A stretch of DNA of 12,092 bases from Verrucomicrobiota bacterium (lineage in GTDB: Bacteria; Verrucomicrobiota; Verrucomicrobiia; Opitutales; Opitutaceae), in the NCBI GenBank assembly GCA_023446865.1, contig JAEXPL010000342.1, forward strand, positions 1-12,092, read 5' to 3'. This document shows positions 7,559 through 12,092 of the stretch, piece after piece (within the stretch, counting starts at the first letter, position 1; each line of letters begins with the position of its first letter). Both the position numbers and the translations under genes were made by a program. A model generated the notes under the pieces. That model ran no database searches. It saw only the letters and a list, made by a program, of their open reading frames with translations, and was not told where the DNA came from.

Positions 7559-7607
7559 TCATGGGCCGGAGGGCGGCGCCCGGCTCACGTTTGGGCCGGG
7601 CCCGTGA
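7559..7607. repeat. Self-complementary GC-rich spacer behind the methyltransferase gene
   Basis: The outer arms tcatgggccgg (7559-7569) and ccgggcccgtga (7596-7607) are complementary apart from a mispair and a bulge. An inner perfect 6-bp stem, cccggc (7579-7584) with gccggg (7595-7600), competes with the outer fold. It begins 2 bases past the methyltransferase stop on the minus strand. This suggests a terminator-like or mRNA-protecting structure, although no T-run follows. It shares the string cggctcac with the 4425-4500 element but lacks the same ends. Confidence 0.45.
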
Positions 7608-7609
7608 AC

Positions 7610-8443
7610 TCAGCGTTTCCGGCCGAGTCCGAGATGGGCCTCGGCGCTCAGGGATACCGGGCCGTCGCCGAAACGCTGTTGCAGCCGGGTGGCCAACGCG
7701 GCGGCGAACGCCTCGGCGATCTCGGGCCCCATCGCGTGGAAAAGGAAGTCGGTGCCCGGGGACAGGCTGGGGATGTTGGCGAGGAACCAGTCGACCGAGG
7801 GAATCTCCCAGGTGTGGGTCACGGTGTGGACTTCGACCGCGGTGAAACCGGTTGCGGCGAGCGCGGCGCGCAGGGAATCCGGATTCTGGTAGCACAACCA
7901 CGGAGGCGGGGCGGCCGGCGGCCGGAAAGCGGGCCAGACTTCGCACAGGACCTGCTGGATCAGGCGCAACGCCTCGTGGCGCCGCGGATCGCTCCATGCG
8001 GCGATGGCGGCGCGGCCGCCGGGCTTGAGCACCCGATGCATCTCGCGCAGGCCGCGGGCGGGATCGGGGAAGAAGATCAGGCCGAAGATCGAGCAGGCGG
8101 CGTCGAAGGTGGCGGCGGGCAGGGCGAGGTTCTGGCCGTCCATCACGACGGCGGAAGTGCGCCAGCGCTGCTCGTTGGAGAGTCGACGGCGCAGGTGCGC
8201 GATCATGCGTGGCGAGAAATCGATCGCGGTGACCTCGGCGCCGCGGTTGAGCGCGGCGATGGTGAGACCGCCCGGTCCGGTGGCGACGTCGAGCAGGCGG
8301 GTGCAAGCGTCGACGCCGAGAAGCTCGAGCGCGTCGGCGGCGAACCGGTTGGTGAACGGTTCGAAGCCGCTTTCGTAGCTCTCGACCACGCGATCCCAAG
8401 CGTGGGCGGTCTGGTCGGGACTGGGCGCAAACGCGGTCTGCAT
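7610..8443 (-). CDS. Class I SAM-dependent methyltransferase (type 11/UbiE-like)
   Basis: A 277-residue soluble enzyme that transfers methyl from S-adenosylmethionine; the acceptor is unknown. The Rossmann-fold motifs are clear: motif I LLDVATGPGG (50-59), the acidic end of strand 2 in VTAIDFSPRM (71-80), motif II-like MDGQNLALPAATFDAA (101-116), SIFGLIFFPDPARGLREMHR (118-137) and post-motif LKPGGRAAIAAW (139-150). The C-terminal region (WLCYQNPDSLRAALAATGF, then DWFLANIPS) is the variable lid that normally sets the substrate. The ATG at 8441-8443 begins just ahead of the AWDRVVESYE helix typical of the family; the frame stays open further upstream but reads as non-coding there. It is divergent from meaB with a 172-bp shared upstream region. 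UbiE itself is unlikely because its full signature is missing. Confidence 0.88.
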   Translation of the reverse strand: MQTAFAPSPDQTAHAWDRVVESYESGFEPFTNRFAADALELLGVDACTRLLDVATGPGGLTIAALNRGAEVTAIDFSPRMIAHLRRRLSNEQRWRTSAVVMDGQNLALPAATFDAACSIFGLIFFPDPARGLREMHRVLKPGGRAAIAAWSDPRRHEALRLIQQVLCEVWPAFRPPAAPPPWLCYQNPDSLRAALAATGFTAVEVHTVTHTWEIPSVDWFLANIPSLSPGTDFLFHAMGPEIAEAFAAALATRLQQRFGDGPVSLSAEAHLGLGRKR

Positions 8444-8542
8444 GCGAGGAGAAACGGCGCGGCGGCGGGCGGTTTCAACCGGGTTTGGCCGAGCGGTGAT
8501 TTGGGCGGGTTCGTTGGCGTGGAGGAGGGGACGGATCGCAGG

Positions 8543-8557
8543 GCAAACGGCGTTTGC
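8543..8557. promoter_or_regulatory. 15-bp perfect palindrome in the methyltransferase/meaB divergent region
   Basis: gcaaacggcgtttgc consists of 7-base arms, gcaaacg and cgtttgc, around one central base. It lies 58 bp before the meaB start and 99 bp before the methyltransferase start. The size and symmetry suit a dimeric repressor site, and the aaacg/cgttt half-sites are broadly like LacI-family operators. Assignment as an operator is inference. No convincing -35/-10 pair was found around it. Confidence 0.4.
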
Positions 8558-8603
8558 ACGGGCGCGTTGCCGAGTTGCCAACCGGGGGATTTTCGGTGGC
8601 ATC

Positions 8604-8608
8604 AAGGG
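8604..8608 (+). promoter_or_regulatory. Shine-Dalgarno-like site of meaB
   Basis: aaggg ends 7 bases before the ATG at 8616. It is one of the few recognisable ribosome binding sites in the window and supports this start, and therefore the long His-bearing N-terminus of MeaB. Confidence 0.5.
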
Positions 8609-8615
8609 CTTCGCC

Positions 8616-9779
8616 ATGTCGACCTCCGAAAGCAACTGCCACGCGCAAGCCGACCAGCACCATGGCCATCGCGGCCACGGGCTCGAGTCCAAGCCGGACT
8701 GGGTGCCGGAGAACGCCGGGGCCGAGTTCGCCACGAAGGTGAGCCTGGGCGTGCAGCCGGCCGGCGAGGTGCGGCACGGTCCGGCGGTGAAGCGACGGCA
8801 GCTCACCGTGGACGACTATTTCCAAGGTGTGCGCGCGGGCGACATGGGCATCCTGGCCCGCGCGATCACGCTGATCGAGAGCAACGCGCCGGCACACCAG
8901 GAACTCGCGCAGGCGCTGCTCACGCGATTGCTGCCGTTCACCGGTGGCGCGATGCGCGTGGGCATCACGGGCATCCCGGGAGCGGGCAAGAGCACGTTCA
9001 TCGAGTGCCTCGGCACGCGGTTGTGCGAGACGGGGCGCAAGGTGGCGGTGCTGGCGGTCGACCCGTCGAGCAGCGTGCACGGCGGCAGCGTGCTCGGCGA
9101 CAAGGTGCGCATGGAACGGCTCAGCCGGCACCCGCGGGCGTTCATCCGGCCGTCACCCTCGGGCGGCTCGCTCGGCGGGGTGGCGCGCAAGAGCCGCGAG
9201 GCGTTGCTGATCTGCGAGGCCGCGGGCTTCGACACCGTGCTGATCGAGACGGTGGGGGTGGGCCAGAACGAGGTGACGGTGCGCTCGATGGTCGACTGCT
9301 TCCTCGTGGTGCTGATCGCCGGCGCGGGCGACGAGATGCAGGGTATCAAGAAAGGCATCATCGAGCTCGCCGACCTGGTCGTGATCAATAAGGCCGACGG
9401 CGACAACAAGCCGCGGGCGATGGCGGCGCGGGCCGAGATGCAGCGCGTGCTGCACTTCCTCCATCCGATGACCGCCGGTTGGGAGACTCCGGCGCTGGCC
9501 GGCTCCGCGGTGACCGGCGAGGGCGTCGACGAGATCTGGGCGAAGGTGGAGGCGTTTTTCGCGCACTGTCGCAAGGCCGGATTTCTGGACGAACGCCGGC
9601 ACGAGCAGTCGGTCGAGTGGTTGCACGCGCTGGTGCACGAGGCGCTCAAGGCGCGGTTCTACGGTGCGCCGGCGGTGAAGACCGAGCTCGACTCGGTGGA
9701 GCAGGCGGTGGCCGCCGGGCGGTTGCCCGCGGTGATGGCCGCGCAGCAGTTGCTGGCGAGCGCGGGTTTCGGCGGCTGA
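8616..9779 (+). CDS. meaB: Methylmalonyl-CoA mutase-associated GTPase MeaB (ArgK family)
   Basis: A 387-residue cytoplasmic P-loop GTPase of the G3E/SIMIBI class that guards and reloads adenosylcobalamin-dependent methylmalonyl-CoA mutase in propionate/succinyl-CoA metabolism. Visible motifs are RQLTVDDYFQGVRAGD (61-76), Walker A GIPGAGKST (119-127), AVDPSSS (148-153), DKVRMERLS and FIRPSPSGGSLGGVARKSRE (176-195), ETVGVGQNE (211-219) and the guanine-specificity NKAD (258-261). All are intact. The protein is about 50 residues longer than typical at the N-terminus. The extra part contains a Cys/His cluster (CHAQADQHHGHRGHG, 8-22) and KPDWVPENAGAEF. Start support is an aaggg 7 bases upstream. 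The mutase genes are not in the window. It is the only plus-strand gene here, divergent from the methyltransferase and convergent with the ankyrin gene, whose 3' end lies 28 bp away. Confidence 0.95.
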   Translation: MSTSESNCHAQADQHHGHRGHGLESKPDWVPENAGAEFATKVSLGVQPAGEVRHGPAVKRRQLTVDDYFQGVRAGDMGILARAITLIESNAPAHQELAQALLTRLLPFTGGAMRVGITGIPGAGKSTFIECLGTRLCETGRKVAVLAVDPSSSVHGGSVLGDKVRMERLSRHPRAFIRPSPSGGSLGGVARKSREALLICEAAGFDTVLIETVGVGQNEVTVRSMVDCFLVVLIAGAGDEMQGIKKGIIELADLVVINKADGDNKPRAMAARAEMQRVLHFLHPMTAGWETPALAGSAVTGEGVDEIWAKVEAFFAHCRKAGFLDERRHEQSVEWLHALVHEALKARFYGAPAVKTELDSVEQAVAAGRLPAVMAAQQLLASAGFGG

Positions 9780-9807
9780 GGGAGGAATCCTCGAAACGCG
9801 ACAACGG

Positions 9808-11508
9808 TTACGGGCAAGTGGGCAGCAGTTTTAGCACGTCCGTCCGCTGATAGGCCTCGGCATACTGGCGTGGCGTGACGCCGTTCTCATCCGGGACGTC
9901 GGCTCCCAGCCCGTTCTTGAGCAAAATGCCGATTAGGTCGGCGCGCCCACAGATAGCGGCGACATGGAGCAAATTGGCCCCGCTAACCCGGATCGTGATC
10001 TGTGGTGGCAAACCCAGTCCCGTGAGGACATCGCTGACTTTGACGCGATCACCGAACTGTTTGGTGATGGGTTCGGTTTTCTGGTCCTTAGCGATGAAGA
10101 TCTCGATGTCGTCAGTGTAACGGATGTCAAATCGGGCGCCGGCACGCGCCAGAGTTGCGACCACATCCAGTGAGGCGCCGCTCGTGACTGCGTAGAGCGC
10201 CGGTGTACGTCCCTCGTTGTCCGGCAAGTTAGGGTTGGCCCCGTGGGATAGGAGGCACTCCAGGGCCCGGACATCCTTGCTGGCACGGCAGGCTTGGTGA
10301 ATTGCCGCATCGCCGTACTGGTCGTGGCTATCGACTGGACATCCGGCGGCGATCAAAGCTTCCGCCACGTCGATGCGATCTCGGAGTATCGCCTCGCGCA
10401 GAGGTGGTGACTCTTTGCCGTTGGCCTGCAAATTCGCGCCTGCTTTTGCCAGCCGGACTGCCGCCGGACCAGTGGTGACCCAGTGTAAAGGGCGTGAGTT
10501 TGCCCGATTCACCTCGTCTACCGGGCACCCAGCATCGATGAGATAGGCGATCACGTTCTCGTCGCCTGATGATGCGGCAAGGTGCATCAAGGTGGTGCGG
10601 TTCTGATCGGTCCAATTGAGCGCAGCGGGATCCCGCGTGAGCACCTCCTTCATCTTTTCAAGATTCCCACGGGCAACGTGCCTGGCGATGGCGGGCCGCA
10701 TATCGAGGCGGAAGAGCGTGCGGTCGCGAAGTATGTAGGCACTCCCATAGATTTCGAAATAGCCGAGGCCGTCAGCGGCATCCCAAAAGACATTGGAGAA
10801 AACTCCAGGGAAGCCGGAGGGCTGCCCGGCCACCGATTCGGGTTCGGCTAGCGTAACGCATTCAGCATGACCGATCTCCCTTACGAGGGAAAGAAACTGG
10901 TCCAGTAACCGCTTGTCCGAATTGTCGGTGGCGCGGGTCAATCGCTCCTCGGCCATGGCGAACGTCTCCTTCCAGTCCTGGCCGCCTTCCAGGAGGCCGG
11001 CGATATCTTCATTTTCGCGGGCGATGCGGAGGTTCTCGCGTTTCGTTTCCGCCTCGATCCGCGCGGTTTCGATCCGTTTTGCCTTCATCTCCGGCGTTTC
11101 CACCAACGCGTCCGGTTTCTCGGTAAACTCCCAGCGCATGCAGATGTTCCCCTCCGTGTCCGTCTTTGGCGCTCGGGGCAGAAGCAGCCCGAGTCGCTCG
11201 CGGCTCCGGGGTAGCGTACCGAGAATGATGATCCGGTCTTCGGTGGCGGGTTGCAGGTCGAGGCTCGCGAGCGTACGCCAGTCGAGTGTCTTGGTCTTGC
11301 GAGTACTCTCCCACGACTTGAGAACCGCCAGAGACGGGGGCAGCGCGGACTTCTCGGCAAAATAGGCCGCACATGCTGTCGTCACGCCGTCTGCAAACTG
11401 GGTGAAGGCCAGTCTCTTCTTCTCGCGTTCCGTGGCAGCATCAGCCGCCACGAGTGTCGAACAGGCCGACAGCGCGAGCAGGAACAGCAGTCGGATGGCG
11501 TGGCACAT
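9808..11508 (-). CDS. Predicted ankyrin-repeat lipoprotein
   Basis: A 566-residue protein. The N-terminus MCHAIRLLFLLALSAC is a lipoprotein signal with lipobox LSAC (lipidated Cys16), so it is probably membrane-anchored outside the cytoplasm. Residues 24-135 form an unrecognised globular region (TQFADGVTTACAAYFAEKSA, then LASLDLQPATEDRIIILG). Residues 138-210 are rich in Glu/Lys/Arg and probably helical or coiled (MKAKRIETARIEAETKREN). From about 272 to the end there are some seven ankyrin-type repeats, for example TTLMHLAASSGDENVIAYLI, PLREAILRDRIDVAEALIAA and LLHVAAICGRADLIGILLKN. They are interrupted by a roughly 45-residue non-ankyrin insert at 464-509. Ankyrin arrays bind proteins; the partner is unknown. 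The start at 11506-11508 is fixed by the signal peptide. Base composition is clearly lower in GC than the neighbours (50-62% in the 60-base rows I counted). Confidence 0.85.
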   Translation of the reverse strand: MCHAIRLLFLLALSACSTLVAADAATEREKKRLAFTQFADGVTTACAAYFAEKSALPPSLAVLKSWESTRKTKTLDWRTLASLDLQPATEDRIIILGTLPRSRERLGLLLPRAPKTDTEGNICMRWEFTEKPDALVETPEMKAKRIETARIEAETKRENLRIARENEDIAGLLEGGQDWKETFAMAEERLTRATDNSDKRLLDQFLSLVREIGHAECVTLAEPESVAGQPSGFPGVFSNVFWDAADGLGYFEIYGSAYILRDRTLFRLDMRPAIARHVARGNLEKMKEVLTRDPAALNWTDQNRTTLMHLAASSGDENVIAYLIDAGCPVDEVNRANSRPLHWVTTGPAAVRLAKAGANLQANGKESPPLREAILRDRIDVAEALIAAGCPVDSHDQYGDAAIHQACRASKDVRALECLLSHGANPNLPDNEGRTPALYAVTSGASLDVVATLARAGARFDIRYTDDIEIFIAKDQKTEPITKQFGDRVKVSDVLTGLGLPPQITIRVSGANLLHVAAICGRADLIGILLKNGLGADVPDENGVTPRQYAEAYQRTDVLKLLPTCP

Positions 11509-11679
11509 GGCTGGGAGGCGACTGGGTTTTGCCGCATCGGGGAGGATGGGATGCGGAGGTGAGTTCGGCGATTTGCGGAGGGCTCGGTATCGGATAGTCG
11601 CGGCTCGCGAACTAGACCACAATTTTCCGCGACGGACCAAGTTCCGCGGCGGAGGAGGAGAGCGATTGCTCGGCCCGGG

Positions 11680-11713
11680 AAAGAAAGAAGCCGCGCTCGG
11701 GTGAGCGCGGCTT
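11680..11713 (-). terminator. Intrinsic terminator of the greA-type gene
   Basis: A perfect 11-bp stem, aagccgcgctc (11688-11698) with gagcgcggctt (11703-11713), surrounds a 4-base loop. Read on the minus strand, the stem is followed by a T-rich tract (ctttctttccc). It lies 26 bases past the stop codon of the elongation factor gene. This is the clearest rho-independent terminator in the window. It separates that gene from the ankyrin gene transcribed next on the same strand. Confidence 0.88.
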
Positions 11714-11739
11714 CGGAAATGCGGCGGGAGCGGCGGCGC

Positions 11740-12092
11740 TTACTTCGCGTCCACGTAGCGGCGGATGGCCTGGATGGAGTAGGTGTGCTCCTCCGCGCCG
11801 ATCTTCACCTTCACCTCGTCGCCGACCTTCTTGGACAGGAGGGCCTGGCCGAGCGGGGTCTTGTACGACATGATGTGGTTCTCCGGGTCGCTGTCCCACG
11901 CGCCGAGGATCGAGTAGGTGGCGGTCTTCTTGGTGCCGAGATCACGGACCTCGACGACGGAGCCCACGCCGACGGAGTCGGTGGTGACGTCCTTGAAGTC
12001 GGTCACGCGGGCGCTGCCGAGCTCGCGCTCGAGCTGGCTCTTCTGGGCGAGGAGGAGCGACTGGTCCTGCTTGGCCATCTTGTACTCGGAGT
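11740..12092 (-). CDS. greA: GreA/GreB-family transcription elongation factor, C-terminal part (5' end outside window)
   Basis: The reading frame is open to the window edge and ends at 11740. About 116 residues are seen. GreA-type factors bind the RNA polymerase secondary channel and stimulate cleavage of the backtracked transcript. The visible part is the end of the N-terminal coiled coil (SEYKMAKQDQSLLLAQKSQL, then ERELGSARV) followed by the whole C-terminal FKBP-like domain: VGVGSVVEVRDLGTKK, YSILGAWDSDPENHIMSYKT, the family signature PLGQALLSKKVGDEVKVKIG, and YSIQAIRRYVDAK. The acidic tip that acts at the active site lies outside the window, so GreA versus GreB, or a longer fusion protein, cannot be decided. 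An internal ATG at 12076-12078 is not the start, because the coiled coil continues in frame upstream of it. An intrinsic terminator follows. Confidence 0.88.
   Translation of the reverse strand, partial: SEYKMAKQDQSLLLAQKSQLERELGSARVTDFKDVTTDSVGVGSVVEVRDLGTKKTATYSILGAWDSDPENHIMSYKTPLGQALLSKKVGDEVKVKIGAEEHTYSIQAIRRYVDAK

Noticed and set aside
7487..9391. Plus-strand open frame (634 codons) across the methyltransferase and meaB
   Set aside because: It runs antisense to the methyltransferase and then in a second frame of meaB, with an Arg/Gly-rich composition and no recognisable domain.
9780..9807. gaggaatcctc between meaB and the ankyrin gene as a bidirectional terminator
   Set aside because: It is symmetric, but leaves a one-base loop, so the usable stem is only about 4 bp, and there is no T-run.
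11598..11610. tcgcggctcgcga as an operator upstream of the ankyrin gene
   Set aside because: A 5-bp stem of CG-rich sequence is expected by chance at this base composition, and no promoter could be placed with it.

Overview
The window is GC-rich DNA from a bacterium that I place, by inference, in the Verrucomicrobiota, most likely near Opitutus/Opitutaceae. The grounds are GC content, a secreted GH3 glycosidase, tandem secreted DUF3857/transglutaminase-like proteins, a B12-linked MeaB GTPase, and the wording of the RNase PH and GreA proteins. No rRNA, tRNA, CRISPR array, transposase or integrase is visible. No stretch over 300 bases lacks a gene.

Layout. Positions 1-2273 hold two tandem minus-strand genes for secreted DUF3857/transglutaminase-like proteins. 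The downstream gene, in transcription order, is cut by the window start. The two share an almost identical 94-bp block covering the signal peptide. The complete copy has Ala where the transglutaminase Cys is expected. Positions 2339-4361 hold a minus-strand pair, RNase PH (rph) followed after 58 bp by a 12-helix MFS transporter. A 76-bp element with imperfect terminal inverted repeats (4425-4500) separates rph from the secreted GH3 beta-glycosidase gene (4512-6995), whose N-terminus carries a perfect EF-hand-type loop. Then come a small unrecognised two-helix membrane protein (7126-7512), a strongly self-complementary spacer (7559-7607), and a SAM-dependent methyltransferase (7610-8443).

The methyltransferase is divergent from meaB (8616-9779, the only plus-strand gene). 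Their 172-bp shared upstream region contains a 15-bp palindrome that could be an operator. MeaB has an extra N-terminus with a His cluster, reminiscent of the metal-binding tails of HypB-type GTPases. meaB converges on a low-GC gene (9808-11508) for a predicted lipoprotein with a coiled coil and a C-terminal ankyrin domain. This is the one compositional outlier and the best candidate for transfer. The window ends with the 3' part of a GreA-type elongation factor gene (11740 to the edge) and its intrinsic terminator (11680-11713).

The neighbourhood is a mix of housekeeping genes (rph, meaB, greA) and envelope or secreted functions. I do not see one coherent multi-gene system. The points most worth following are the pseudo-transglutaminase pair, the 76-bp palindromic element, the His-tailed MeaB with its divergent promoter region, and the low-GC ankyrin lipoprotein.
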